The notes under the pieces are model-generated. The model was not told where the DNA came from and searched no databases. It saw nothing but the letters and a program-made list of their open reading frames with translations. A stretch of 64,000 nucleotides of DNA from CAZWUK01 sp964636685. Its GTDB lineage: Bacteria > Bacillota > Clostridia > Christensenellales > CAG-138. A program made the position numbers and the translations under genes. The stretch is taken from NCBI GenBank assembly GCA_964636685.1, contig CAZWUK010000001.1, positions 1-64,000 of the forward strand. Reading direction: 5' to 3'. Below are positions 33,012-41,585 of the stretch, piece by piece; within the stretch, counting starts at the first letter, position 1; each line of letters opens with the position of its first letter.

Positions 33012-33812
33012 TTATACATCGGTAAAGCCGTCAAATGCCACGATTCTTGTAATACAGCTTTCGCCGCCGACAAGCTTCCACGGAAACGCGCCGATCACCG
33101 CGCGACGATTTGAGAGCAGATCAATCTCACCGCCCAGACATTCCGCGTGGATGGCCTCATAGGGTTTACAGAACAGCTCGAGGTGCATCGCCTGATACCG
33201 CTCCGGCCACGGGTACATTTCACCCAGAGATTTGCCGTACTTTTCACGGAAGATGCGGTCGCATTTGTCGGCTTCCATCGGCTCCCAGTCGCGGATCTTC
33301 GTGTTCATGGGATGATCCGCGCTGCCACAGTCCACGCCGATCCAGCGAAGCTTCTTTTGCCGCACCCAATCCACAAAATCCAGCGATGGGCCGGGATGGC
33401 GCAGCATATAGCGCCGTTCGTCCGCCAGTGGAGAATCCCATCCATAGATGTGATAACCCGTATTGATAATTAGAATGTCGCCTTCTTTTACCTCCACGCG
33501 CGATTCAATGTCCTTCGGCGTATAGACGCCAAAATCCTCCGCCATATCGGTAAGATCCGCAATCGCGCCCGGATGGCAGAGCTTCGTCAGCTCCAGCGCC
33601 GCCATGTCCCGTCCCGCCGTATCAAAATGCAGTGGGCCGTCCAAATGCGTTCCCACATGGTTGGAATGGGTCAAAAGCTGTCCGTTTGCACCGTTTGGCG
33701 ATAAGCGCTTGAAAAATTTCATCTGCATCGGCTCATACGTCGGCCACGGCGGCGTCCCCACACCGATGGGGATTGAAAGATCATACATCCGAATATCCGA
33801 CCATTTGCTCAT
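33012..33812 (-). CDS. Cyclase-family (KynB-like) metal-dependent hydrolase
   Basis: A 266-residue member of the cyclase/arylformamidase family (PF04199). The metal motif HVGTHLDGPLHFD spans residues 52-64, giving H52, H56, D58 and H62 as ligands. Family members open or cleave small amide or lactam-like rings (kynurenine formamidase, isatin hydrolase, cyclic imide enzymes). In this gene train a ring-opening or amidohydrolase step is plausible after hydroxylation of a heterocycle, which is inference. The start at 33812 has GGAGG six bases upstream. It follows the YlbE-like gene by 92 bases. Confidence 0.85.
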   Translation of the reverse strand: MSKWSDIRMYDLSIPIGVGTPPWPTYEPMQMKFFKRLSPNGANGQLLTHSNHVGTHLDGPLHFDTAGRDMAALELTKLCHPGAIADLTDMAEDFGVYTPKDIESRVEVKEGDILIINTGYHIYGWDSPLADERRYMLRHPGPSLDFVDWVRQKKLRWIGVDCGSADHPMNTKIRDWEPMEADKCDRIFREKYGKSLGEMYPWPERYQAMHLELFCKPYEAIHAECLGGEIDLLSNRRAVIGAFPWKLVGGESCITRIVAFDGFTDV

Positions 33813-33904
33813 AAGAATCCCTCCTGATTATAATAAATGTGTATCATTGTCTTTTTTCCGTCAAGGGGCGAGAAACGTCGAATGCCAGCGTCTGCCGCAT
33901 TTCG

Positions 33905-35353
33905 TCAAACACCGTGCTCTTTTGAGCTTGCAGTGAACGCATCGGCGCACGCCGCCACCGCTTTTGTAAAGCACCGCATGGGCGGATGGACGATTCCGGC
34001 GCCAACCTGCCCCACGCCCGCTCGCCGATGCGCAATCCCCGTATTGATGACCGGCAATACCCCGCTCTCGAGTACGCGACGGAGATCAATTCCAGTCGGT
34101 GCGCCGCGAAAGTCCAGCGCCGGGATACGGTAGAGTCGGCTTTCCCCCTCCGCGATACTGTACATCCGCTTGGAATACGCGATTGCATCCTGTACCGTAC
34201 CGCCAACAAACTGCACGATCGCCGGTGCTGCCGCCATGCAGAACCCCCCGATCCCTGCCGTCTCCGTAATGCAGGAATCCCCGAGATCGGCGTTGGCGTC
34301 CTCCTCCGAAAACCCGGGAAATAAAAGGCCTTTGACCATCTCGGCAGGCGCCGTAAACCAGGCGTTTCTACCCAACCCCGCGATACGGATGCCAAAGTCC
34401 ACGCCGTTGCGACACATGGTCGCAACAAGAGTGCAGTACGGCATATCAAATATGGGGTCAAGCGTCGCCTGACAGGCCGGCATGGAAAGATTGAGGAAGG
34501 TGTGGTCGTTGCGGTTGATAAAGTCCAGCGCGGCGGATTTTTGTACGTTTGGGTGCTCTGTTGCCAGCACCGCGCCCAGCAGCTCCCGCAGCAGCAGCGA
34601 TGTTCCCGCCTTGTTGCGATTGTGTCCTTCGTCGCCCATTTGCAGCAGCTGTGCAATGAGCACCGACAGATCGATCCCGCCGCGTTTTTCCAAGGCGCTC
34701 TTCAAAACGGGATACAGCACGTCCCGCATCCAGAAAAGGCGTGACAGCACCTCCTCGTCGTACGCGCCAAAGCGCAAGACCTTGCCAAGTCCCTCGTTCA
34801 TCGTACAATAGGAACGGTTTTTGAACGTCTTGTTCTCCACGATCCACACCGGCATGGAGCTTGTGACAACGCCCGCCATGGGGCCTACCGCATCGTGCAT
34901 GTGGCAGGGTGAAAACGAGATGCTGCCGGAATCGGCGAGTTTTTCCGCTTGCTCCGGCGTTTCGGCAAGTCCCTCATAGATCAGTCCGCCGATCACCGCG
35001 CCGCGCATCGGCCCGCACATTTTGCTCCATGCAATGGGTGGGCCCGCGTGCAGCACGGTGGTGTTTGTCATGCCGGGAATCACATCCCCGGCGATCCCAA
35101 GCCCGATCAGCGTTGGGCGTCCCTGACAAATGCGCGAAAATGCTTCGGCGTTTGCCGCGTCGATCTTTTCTGCAATCTCCGGCGTCAGCAGGCGCGTAAG
35201 CTGCTTTGCGGCAACCGCGTCACCGCCCGCCGGCGGCCGCCAGTCCACGTGCACGCAGGGGATTCCCTGCTTTTCCAGATCCGACGCAAAGGATTCGATG
35301 CCGAAATTCACGCCGTGAATGCTTTGTGAAAACAAATCGTTCAAGCCGCTCAC
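33905..35353 (-). CDS. YlbE-like DUF1116 protein, AllG-type oxamate carbamoyltransferase subunit
   Basis: A 482-residue DUF1116 protein. E. coli YlbE (AllG) works with FdrA (AllF) and YlbF (AllH) as oxamate carbamoyltransferase in anaerobic allantoin breakdown; all three homologues occur here in one run. Clear family segments are VDWRPPAGGD near the N-terminus, GDEGHNRNKAGTSLL and the C-terminal GVGQVGAGIVHPPM. The start is a GTG at 35353, seven bases after GGAGG and overlapping the fdrA stop by four bases; the upstream readings belong to fdrA sequence in another frame. The true product of this enzyme set (oxamate or another carbamoyl acceptor) is not settled by sequence. Confidence 0.85.
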   Translation of the reverse strand: MSGLNDLFSQSIHGVNFGIESFASDLEKQGIPCVHVDWRPPAGGDAVAAKQLTRLLTPEIAEKIDAANAEAFSRICQGRPTLIGLGIAGDVIPGMTNTTVLHAGPPIAWSKMCGPMRGAVIGGLIYEGLAETPEQAEKLADSGSISFSPCHMHDAVGPMAGVVTSSMPVWIVENKTFKNRSYCTMNEGLGKVLRFGAYDEEVLSRLFWMRDVLYPVLKSALEKRGGIDLSVLIAQLLQMGDEGHNRNKAGTSLLLRELLGAVLATEHPNVQKSAALDFINRNDHTFLNLSMPACQATLDPIFDMPYCTLVATMCRNGVDFGIRIAGLGRNAWFTAPAEMVKGLLFPGFSEEDANADLGDSCITETAGIGGFCMAAAPAIVQFVGGTVQDAIAYSKRMYSIAEGESRLYRIPALDFRGAPTGIDLRRVLESGVLPVINTGIAHRRAGVGQVGAGIVHPPMRCFTKAVAACADAFTASSKEHGV

Positions 35354-36927
35354 CGTGATCCCTCCTTCTTTTGCTGCTGCATGATTTTGAGCGCAAAGCG
35401 CGCAGCCTGCGCATTGGACGGCAACACGACAGCGCCCGCATCGATCAGCTTCTGCTGTGTTTTTGAGAGGCACTGCGGGTCGCCCTCCGTGCCGCAAACC
35501 GAAGCAACCACCGCAAGATAGCGTCCCGCCGCTTCCGCTTGCTGCTTTGCCGCACGAATCGCACAGCTCAGCTCCTCTGCCGGATCCTCGTGCGATCCGT
35601 AGCCGATCACGCAATCGACCAGCACCACGGCCGTTTCTTCGTGTTTGCCCTCATTTACCACGCGCTCGGCGCGAAGTCCCGGATCGATCATGGGATGCGG
35701 ACGGCCAACCGTAAATTCGTCGTCGCCGAAATCGAGAAACGTATGTTCCCGCGCCTGACCCGCTCTCGCGTTCTCCAGCCGATCCGCAGGCTGCAACGGG
35801 ATGTTGGAATAGATGTGTCCCAAAGTACCGATGGTAAGCTTCATCGCTTCATCGCAAAGCGTTCCGCCGGTATAGTATCCGCGAATGTACTGTTGCGACG
35901 GGTGCATTTTTTCGGCAATGACACGCGCCAAGCGCTCCGCTTCGGCGTCGCCCATGGTAAACAAGGGCGTTTCTTGCAGTGCTTCTCCGTTGGAAAGCTG
36001 CACAGCTTTACTTGCCGCGTCCTCGAGCGACAGCGCGGGGATGAGCCCAAAGGACTCTGCCGGCGCCGGATCACCGCCGATAAAGCACACGACCACCTTT
36101 TGCCGCGTGCCTGCCGCCAAACGCAGAATCTTTTGGGCGACCCCGGCAGCCGGCGGCTTGCTCACAAGCACGATCACGTTGGTTTTGGGATCGTCCATCA
36201 GCGCCGTCAGTGCCAGCTGCATCATGCGCCCGTCGATCTCCTCTTTCAAATCTCTGCCGCCGACGCCCAGCACCTGCGAAACACCGCCGCCCAACCGGTC
36301 GATCAGCGAAGAAACCTCCTGCGTGCCCGTTCCAGACGCCGCCACGATCCCGATGTCGCCCGGTCGAACGACGTTTGCAAACGCCAGCGGAACGTGGTTG
36401 ACAATCGCCGTGCCACAGTCGGGGCCCATCATCAAAAGCTGCTTTTCCACCGCATAGGTCTTGAGTTCCCGTTCTTCTTCAATCGTCACGTTGTCCGAAA
36501 ACAGCATGACGTGGATGCCGCGATCCAGGCACGAGCGCGCAACACCGGCGGCAAACCGTCCCGGGACGGAAATGATCGCCATATTGAGCGCCGGATCGAT
36601 CTCCACGGCGCCCGATAGTGTCGCTGGCTGTGTTTTTTTGTCCTCCGCGGTCTGTTTTTTGTTCAAGAGCGCATCCATGACGTTCATTGCCGCTTTCAGG
36701 GAAGCCGCATCGTCTGCCGAAACCGCCGCGAAAAAATCGTTTGCCGTAACCCTTTTGTCAAAGTCCGCACCGGCAAGCCCCGTATTTTGCGCAATCTCAC
36801 GGTTCAGCTCCGTGCCCATGCCCACCAATGCCTCCCGGATGCCGGAAAGCTTTTTCATCTCCTTGGAAACGCACATCAGCGTCACCGAATCATAATAAGC
36901 ATTCTTTCGTATCTCGGTATGAATCAC
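35350..36927 (-). CDS. fdrA: FdrA-like protein, AllF-type oxamate carbamoyltransferase subunit
   Basis: A 525-residue FdrA family protein related to succinyl-CoA synthetase alpha (acyl-CoA synthetase fold). Alignable landmarks are LMFSDNVTIEEE, the GPDCGTAI loop, GIVAASGTGTQEVSSLI, the KPPAAGVAQKI segment and FTVGRPHPMIDP. The start is GTG at 36927, eight bases after GGAGG: the product then begins MIHTEIRKNAYYDSVTLM, matching the N-terminus of E. coli FdrA far better than the upstream ATG codons. It overlaps the DUF2877 gene by 38 bases and the DUF1116 gene by four, implying translational coupling of the three subunits. Confidence 0.9.
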   Translation of the reverse strand: MIHTEIRKNAYYDSVTLMCVSKEMKKLSGIREALVGMGTELNREIAQNTGLAGADFDKRVTANDFFAAVSADDAASLKAAMNVMDALLNKKQTAEDKKTQPATLSGAVEIDPALNMAIISVPGRFAAGVARSCLDRGIHVMLFSDNVTIEEERELKTYAVEKQLLMMGPDCGTAIVNHVPLAFANVVRPGDIGIVAASGTGTQEVSSLIDRLGGGVSQVLGVGGRDLKEEIDGRMMQLALTALMDDPKTNVIVLVSKPPAAGVAQKILRLAAGTRQKVVVCFIGGDPAPAESFGLIPALSLEDAASKAVQLSNGEALQETPLFTMGDAEAERLARVIAEKMHPSQQYIRGYYTGGTLCDEAMKLTIGTLGHIYSNIPLQPADRLENARAGQAREHTFLDFGDDEFTVGRPHPMIDPGLRAERVVNEGKHEETAVVLVDCVIGYGSHEDPAEELSCAIRAAKQQAEAAGRYLAVVASVCGTEGDPQCLSKTQQKLIDAGAVVLPSNAQAARFALKIMQQQKKEGSR

Positions 36928-37849
36928 GCCAGTTGCCTCCATCTTCATATTGCAATGCCAGACAAACGCCGGTCAGTATGTCGCCGCCCGACGTTGCGCC
37001 GATGTCTAAAACCCGCCGTGCCGCCTTTTTCAGGCTCGCTTCCTCCGCGCCATGGAATAAGCACTGTAAAAAGCGCACGACCTCCTCCGCCGCATACCCC
37101 CTGGCGCTTTGCAAAAGAAACGCGCCGCTGATGCGGTTCGTTTTCTCCGCCGCTTTTTTTGCCATGGTCTGCAGCCCATCCAGATACGCGCGCTCCCCGC
37201 CCTTTTGCGCGAGAATCCGCCATGTGAGAAAATATCCGCAGAGAAGATCGTCCGACGATGGCGTCAAGCCCACGCCACAGCCCGCCATCTGCGAAGCAGC
37301 TGCTGCTGCAAGCGCAGAATCTCCGCTTTGCAAGGCGGTTTGAAACCGTCTGACACGCGGGCGCAGAAAATCCGCATAAAGATTTGTGCCGCTTCCCGTG
37401 GCAAGGCAGCTCAACCCATCCGAATCGGGGAGCGAGGCAAGCACGCCTTTGAGAATACCCGCCTGCCGTGGCAGCAGCGCTCTGTTGACGCGAATCCGCC
37501 GAACGGAGAGATCCTCGCGCCTTGTAAAGGTCAAGCTACCGCATAGCCGCCGCTCCTCGACGAAAACGCCGCGTTTGGACAGGACGGTTTTCATGCCGGG
37601 CTGCAGCAGCGAGCCGCAGAGCCGGATCGGTGCATCTGCGCACAGGCAAATCGCGTTGGGTCGAAGACCCCGATCCGCAGTCAGTACGCTAAACATCTCC
37701 CCCGCCGAAAAAAAGTTGATCGCGCGGGGGAACACCGAATCCACCCGCGCAACGATCTCCTCCCGCTGCAAACGCGCATACAGGCGCGCACAAACTGCGT
37801 CTGCACGATAGAATGATGCCGCGTTCTCTTTTTTGTGCGCGACACTCAT
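36890..37849 (-). CDS. DUF2877 protein, AllH-type oxamate carbamoyltransferase subunit
   Basis: A 319-residue DUF2877 protein, homologous to E. coli YlbF (AllH). The conserved GLTPSSDDLLCGYF stretch (family form GLTPSGDD) and the C-terminal GATSGGDILTGV loop are present. In E. coli it is the third subunit of oxamate carbamoyltransferase, which transfers carbamoyl between oxalurate and phosphate. Its 3' end overlaps fdrA by 38 bases and its start overlaps the DUF35 gene by four (ATGA). A carbamate kinase (AllK), the usual next step giving ATP, is not in this window. Confidence 0.8.
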   Translation of the reverse strand: MSVAHKKENAASFYRADAVCARLYARLQREEIVARVDSVFPRAINFFSAGEMFSVLTADRGLRPNAICLCADAPIRLCGSLLQPGMKTVLSKRGVFVEERRLCGSLTFTRREDLSVRRIRVNRALLPRQAGILKGVLASLPDSDGLSCLATGSGTNLYADFLRPRVRRFQTALQSGDSALAAAAASQMAGCGVGLTPSSDDLLCGYFLTWRILAQKGGERAYLDGLQTMAKKAAEKTNRISGAFLLQSARGYAAEEVVRFLQCLFHGAEEASLKKAARRVLDIGATSGGDILTGVCLALQYEDGGNWRDSYRDTKECLL

Positions 37850-38211
37850 ACTTTGCGGAATACAAAGCCGTATTCCTCACACTCGACAGTCTCCTTGTAC
37901 AGGATCCGCGCGTTTCTGACCACGCCGACCTCGGCGATGAGCGGCATCCCCGAAACGATCCCGTCGTCAAAACCGATCTGTCCCGTAGCGCGCACCCCGC
38001 TTTCAAACTCCACAATGCCAAAGTTCAACCACGGCATGGTGTAGCCCTCCGGCAGATTATAGACACGCGTCCATGTCAAGAGCCTGCATGCGCCACCCAG
38101 CGGCAGCTCGTCAAACGCCCGTCCGTCACAGTCCGGATTCTGGCAGACGATGTAACGCGGATGGTGCAGCTTTTGGCACTTTTTGCACCGGTAAGCCTTC
38201 ATTTCTTCCAT
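37846..38211 (-). CDS. DUF35 zinc-ribbon/OB-fold protein
   Basis: A 121-residue protein with an N-terminal rubredoxin-like zinc ribbon (C9, C12, C23, C28) and a C-terminal OB fold (residues ~40-115). DUF35 proteins are obligate partners of thiolase-fold enzymes, binding acyl-CoA or substrate, for example in archaeal mevalonate synthesis and bacterial steroid side-chain aldolases. Here the thiolase-like gene is ten bases upstream. The start has GGAGG five bases upstream. Confidence 0.88.
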   Translation of the reverse strand: MEEMKAYRCKKCQKLHHPRYIVCQNPDCDGRAFDELPLGGACRLLTWTRVYNLPEGYTMPWLNFGIVEFESGVRATGQIGFDDGIVSGMPLIAEVGVVRNARILYKETVECEEYGFVFRKV

Positions 38212-38221
38212 GTCTGCCTCC

Positions 38222-39418
38222 TTATCTCGTCGTTAAAATGGTCGATACCACATTGTTGCCAAAGCCGCCGAAATTCACGGCAAGCCCGGTTTCTGCATGT
38301 TCTACCTGCCGTCCGTCTGCTTCGTGCCGCAGCTGGCGCACAAGCTCCACCACCTGCGAAACGCCCGTGGCGCCCAACGGATGCCCCTTGGCCTTCAGAC
38401 CGCCCGACGGATTGATGGGGATTTTTCCGCCGATCTTCGTTTCCCCACGGCAAGCGGCAAGATGCCCCTCGCCACGCGGGAACAGCCCGGTTTCCTCGGA
38501 CTCGACGATCTCCAGAATCTGGAACGCATCGTGCAGCTCCGCCACATCGATGTCCTCCGGCGTCATATCCGCCATCTTGTAGGCCATCTCGGCAGATTTC
38601 CGCACCGCGAGCAGATCCGTCGGCACCTCGCGGTTGGCGACAACATGCGTATCCGTTGCAGAGCCGATCCCGGCGATCCGGACAAACTTCTTGTGGCCAA
38701 AGCCCAGCGCCTCCTGCCTGTCCTTGGCTACGAGCAGCACCGCGGCAGCGCCGTCCGAGACGGGACACATGTCAAACTGCCGCAAGGGATCTGCTACCAG
38801 AGGGTTCGTCGCATTGATGTAAGCGGGATTTGTGATGCGCTCCAGCACCACGGGACGCATGATGTGCGCCACCGGGTTATGGCAGGCGTTATCGTGATTT
38901 TTGACGGACACAATCGCAAGGTCGCGGCTGGTGACGCCGTATTTGTCCATACAAAGGCGCGTAAAAAGCCCGGCAAACGCCGGCAGTGTCAAGCCGTACT
39001 TGTACTCGGCGTCCGGCTGCAGCATCGTTGCAACAAAGTCCGTGCCTTCCCAGCCGGTCACGGCGCGCATTCCTTCCCCGCCGACGACCAGCACACAGTC
39101 GCACATGCCGGAGGCAATTGCCATAAAGCCGAGCTTGATTGCCGACGCGCCGGAAGCCGGCCCGTTCTCCACCGTCTCCGCCATTGCGGGACGAAGATTC
39201 AACGTATCCACGATCGCCGACGCCGCGCCGCTCACGCGCGAGACCATCCCCGCGCCCATCGAGCCGACAAACACCTGATCGATCACATTTTTTCTGCCCG
39301 TTTTTGCGCCGGCGTCATCCATCGCCTCCAGTGCAGCCTGGCAGAGCATATCCAAAAACGGAACGTTTGACTTTCCAAATTTCGTATGGCCTACGCCAAC
39401 GATTCCTACTTGTCGCAT
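38222..39418 (-). CDS. Thiolase-fold protein lacking the nucleophilic cysteine
   Basis: A 398-residue thiolase-superfamily protein of the SCP2/archaeal type. H296 (ELHDAF) and H346 (GHPLGATG) of the catalytic set are present, but the position of the nucleophilic cysteine (family ACASG) reads GPASG, so residue 87 is Pro. Ordinary acyl transfer by a Cys-bound intermediate is thus not possible. Thiolase-like proteins without this Cys that pair with DUF35 partners are known as retro-aldolases (Ltp2/ChsH2 in steroid breakdown), so a carbon-carbon bond lyase is the best guess. The DUF35 partner follows ten bases later and the GNAT-like gene precedes it by 18 bases. GGAGG precedes the start. Confidence 0.85.
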   Translation of the reverse strand: MRQVGIVGVGHTKFGKSNVPFLDMLCQAALEAMDDAGAKTGRKNVIDQVFVGSMGAGMVSRVSGAASAIVDTLNLRPAMAETVENGPASGASAIKLGFMAIASGMCDCVLVVGGEGMRAVTGWEGTDFVATMLQPDAEYKYGLTLPAFAGLFTRLCMDKYGVTSRDLAIVSVKNHDNACHNPVAHIMRPVVLERITNPAYINATNPLVADPLRQFDMCPVSDGAAAVLLVAKDRQEALGFGHKKFVRIAGIGSATDTHVVANREVPTDLLAVRKSAEMAYKMADMTPEDIDVAELHDAFQILEIVESEETGLFPRGEGHLAACRGETKIGGKIPINPSGGLKAKGHPLGATGVSQVVELVRQLRHEADGRQVEHAETGLAVNFGGFGNNVVSTILTTR

Positions 39419-39436
39419 GACTCCTCCTTTTCTTCT

Positions 39437-40093
39437 TCAGACGCTGACCTTCTCCGGTTTGTGAAGAATCCGGTTTGCTTCCACGACATCCGGGAACGCA
39501 GGACGAATGCCGACATTCTTGTTGTCCCGGTGCTTTTCCCACAACGCGCGGGTCAGCACATAGGTCGGAACGCCGCCCAGCTCATGCGGGCAGTCAAAGC
39601 GCGGCTCCAGCTCATATTCAATCATCCAGCGCTTAAAGCCGTTTGGACTTTCCGCAACGATCCAGACCTCGTCCTGATTCATAAAATCGAAATGATACTC
39701 CATCTTGGCGGCAAATAACTGCGCGCCGACACGCGCGCCGCGCTTGAGTGTGATCGTGTGGTAGGACATGCCAACCTGTTCATTCACGAGCCGTCCGTTG
39801 ACAATACCGGCGATCTCGCCGTCCACAGCGCCGACAAAGCAGTATTCGTCCCGCACTCGATAGCGGTACATGCCCAAGAGCTCCGCGTAGATCCGCGCCG
39901 ATACAATGTCATAAAAATCCTTGGGTTGTTTGAGCAATGGCTCGATGGTTTCCAGCAGCAGCGGGATTTCGTCCATCGTGACTTCGCGTACCAGCATATC
40001 CTCACCTGTCGTCAAGGGAATGACCTTCGGCGTATAGGGACGCATTCCGATCGTCGGCGGTCTGAGCTTTTTCTCCATCTCGTCGATTACCAT
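39437..40093 (-). CDS. GNAT-like acetyltransferase, first gene of the train
   Basis: A 218-residue protein with a GNAT-like core: VREVTMDEIPLLLETIEPLL (N-terminal helices), CFVGAVDGEIAGIVNGRLV (beta4-beta5-like strands) and LKRGARVGAQLFAAKMEYHFD (acetyl-CoA loop region, a loose Q/RxxGxG/A match). Identification is moderate; the substrate is unknown. The start at 40093 has GGAGG eight bases upstream. It begins the minus-strand run that goes on through the thiolase-like, DUF35 and AllFGH-like genes, and may make or modify an acyl or amide intermediate. Confidence 0.6.
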   Translation of the reverse strand: MVIDEMEKKLRPPTIGMRPYTPKVIPLTTGEDMLVREVTMDEIPLLLETIEPLLKQPKDFYDIVSARIYAELLGMYRYRVRDEYCFVGAVDGEIAGIVNGRLVNEQVGMSYHTITLKRGARVGAQLFAAKMEYHFDFMNQDEVWIVAESPNGFKRWMIEYELEPRFDCPHELGGVPTYVLTRALWEKHRDNKNVGIRPAFPDVVEANRILHKPEKVSV

Positions 40094-40141
40094 ACGTTTG
40101 TCCTCCTGTTTCGTTTTTTGGCACTGTTGTACCGTACGTTC

Positions 40142-40170
40142 AGTGTAGCGCCATTATGAATTTTAGTCTA
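40142..40170 (-). promoter_or_regulatory. Promoter candidate for the catabolic gene train
   Basis: TAGACT, 17-base spacer, TACACT on the minus strand, about 50 bases upstream of the GNAT-like start. A short imperfect palindrome TTGTCTCGACAA lies at 40193-40204. No regulator gene is nearby. The rest of 40094-40422 is intergenic with no gene visible. Confidence 0.35.
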
Positions 40171-40422
40171 TTGTGTCCTGCATAAATACCTGTTGTCTCG
40201 ACAAAAGAACCTGTATATATTTTTCTTCCTTTTCCGTGTGTTTTTTCATGCGGAAGGTTATATTCGTCTATATTGTCAATTCCTGTCGCCTTCTGTCGAG
40301 TTCTCCTCTCCATATAAGGCATCTCTGCCGCGCAGTTGCGCGCATGGTGTTGTTATTCATATTATGCAATTTAATATATGTATTCCTGCAATATTGGAAT
40401 GGACTCATTTTGTGTCGTACCA

Positions 40423-40451
40423 TTGCGTTTTGCGATTCGGTGCGCTATCAT
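40423..40451 (+). promoter_or_regulatory. Sigma-A promoter candidate for pfkA
   Basis: TTGCGT, 17-base spacer, TATCAT; start expected near 40458, giving a ~45-base leader with ribosome site AGGTAGG. Confidence 0.5.
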
Positions 40452-40502
40452 GTAGTTGTGGAATTTTTAGATTTTAATGTATGGAAAGGTAGGATCATCA
40501 CT

Positions 40503-41477
40503 ATGTCGGAACGGATTCGCAGAGTCGGCATTTTAACCAGCGGCGGTGACGCACCGGGCATGAACGCGGCGATTCGCTCGGCAGTGCGCACCTGTGTGCA
40601 ACGCGGCATTATCCCTGTCGGCATTCATCGAGGCTACAACGGTTTGATTCACTCGGATGTGGTAGAGCTGGATGCGCGCGCCGTCAACGGAATCTCCTCC
40701 CGCGGCGGCACAATGCTCTACACCGCAAGATGCGAGGAATTCAAAACGGAGGAAGGTCTGCAAAAGGCCGCCTCCACCTGCAAATATCTCGGAATCAGCG
40801 GTGTGCTCGCCATGGGCGGCGACGGCACCTTCCGCGGCGCGGGCAAGCTCTCCGCCGCCGGAATCAACACGGTCTGTCTTCCGGCAACCATCGACAACGA
40901 CATCGCGTGTTCCCATTACTCCATCGGCTTTGATACGGCGGCCAATACCGCTATTGAGGCCATCGATAAGCTTGCGGACACCATGCAATCGCATGAGCGT
41001 ACCTCGATCGTCGAGGTGATGGGGCGCAACGCCGGACATCTGGCCATCTATGTCGGACTTTCGGTCGGCGCGACCGCTGTGCTGATTCCGGAAAAACCCT
41101 TCGATTTCGAGCAGGATGTGGTGGAGCGCATTCGAGAAGCGCGTTATCGCGGCAAGCATCATCATCTGATTATCGTTGCAGAGGGCGTCGGCAATACACA
41201 GGGTATCGCCGACCGCATCCGGGACGAGATGGGGTTGGACACGCGTGTTACCATCATCGGGCATATCCAACGCGGCGGCAGCCCCTCGGCACGCGACCGC
41301 GTCATGGCGGCCCGCATGGGTCATTTTGCGATAGAACAGCTGGAGGCCGGCGTCAGCAACGCGGTGGTATGCTACCGCAACTCGCAGATCTGTACCGTAC
41401 CGATCGACGAGGCGCTGCAAATGCACAAGGAGCTGGATCCCTACATGTATCGTGTCGCGCAGGAGATCTCCATCTGA
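40503..41477 (+). CDS. pfkA: 6-phosphofructokinase, ATP-type
   Basis: A 324-residue phosphofructokinase that commits fructose 6-phosphate to glycolysis. Motifs are ILTSGGDAPGMNAA (phosphate/nucleotide loop), MGGDGTFRGA, PATIDND with the catalytic Asp and MGRNAGHLA. The Gly of GGDG marks ATP rather than pyrophosphate as donor. One oddity: the family PGTIDND reads PATIDND. It is expressed as a single-gene unit, divergent from the catabolic train, and ends at a strong terminator. Confidence 0.96.
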   Translation: MSERIRRVGILTSGGDAPGMNAAIRSAVRTCVQRGIIPVGIHRGYNGLIHSDVVELDARAVNGISSRGGTMLYTARCEEFKTEEGLQKAASTCKYLGISGVLAMGGDGTFRGAGKLSAAGINTVCLPATIDNDIACSHYSIGFDTAANTAIEAIDKLADTMQSHERTSIVEVMGRNAGHLAIYVGLSVGATAVLIPEKPFDFEQDVVERIREARYRGKHHHLIIVAEGVGNTQGIADRIRDEMGLDTRVTIIGHIQRGGSPSARDRVMAARMGHFAIEQLEAGVSNAVVCYRNSQICTVPIDEALQMHKELDPYMYRVAQEISI

Positions 41478-41522
41478 GCGGTACAATTGACTGATACAGC
41501 ACACGCTATCCATAAACAAACA

Positions 41523-41555
41523 ATACCCGCCGAAAAAAATCATTTCGGCGGGTAT
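41523..41555. terminator. Terminator after pfkA
   Basis: Perfect 13-base arms atacccgccgaaa / tttcggcgggtat with a seven-base loop and T-rich end. Confidence 0.85.
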
Positions 41556-41585
41556 CTCTTTGTCAAGTGCTTTGCTAAGCGCTTG

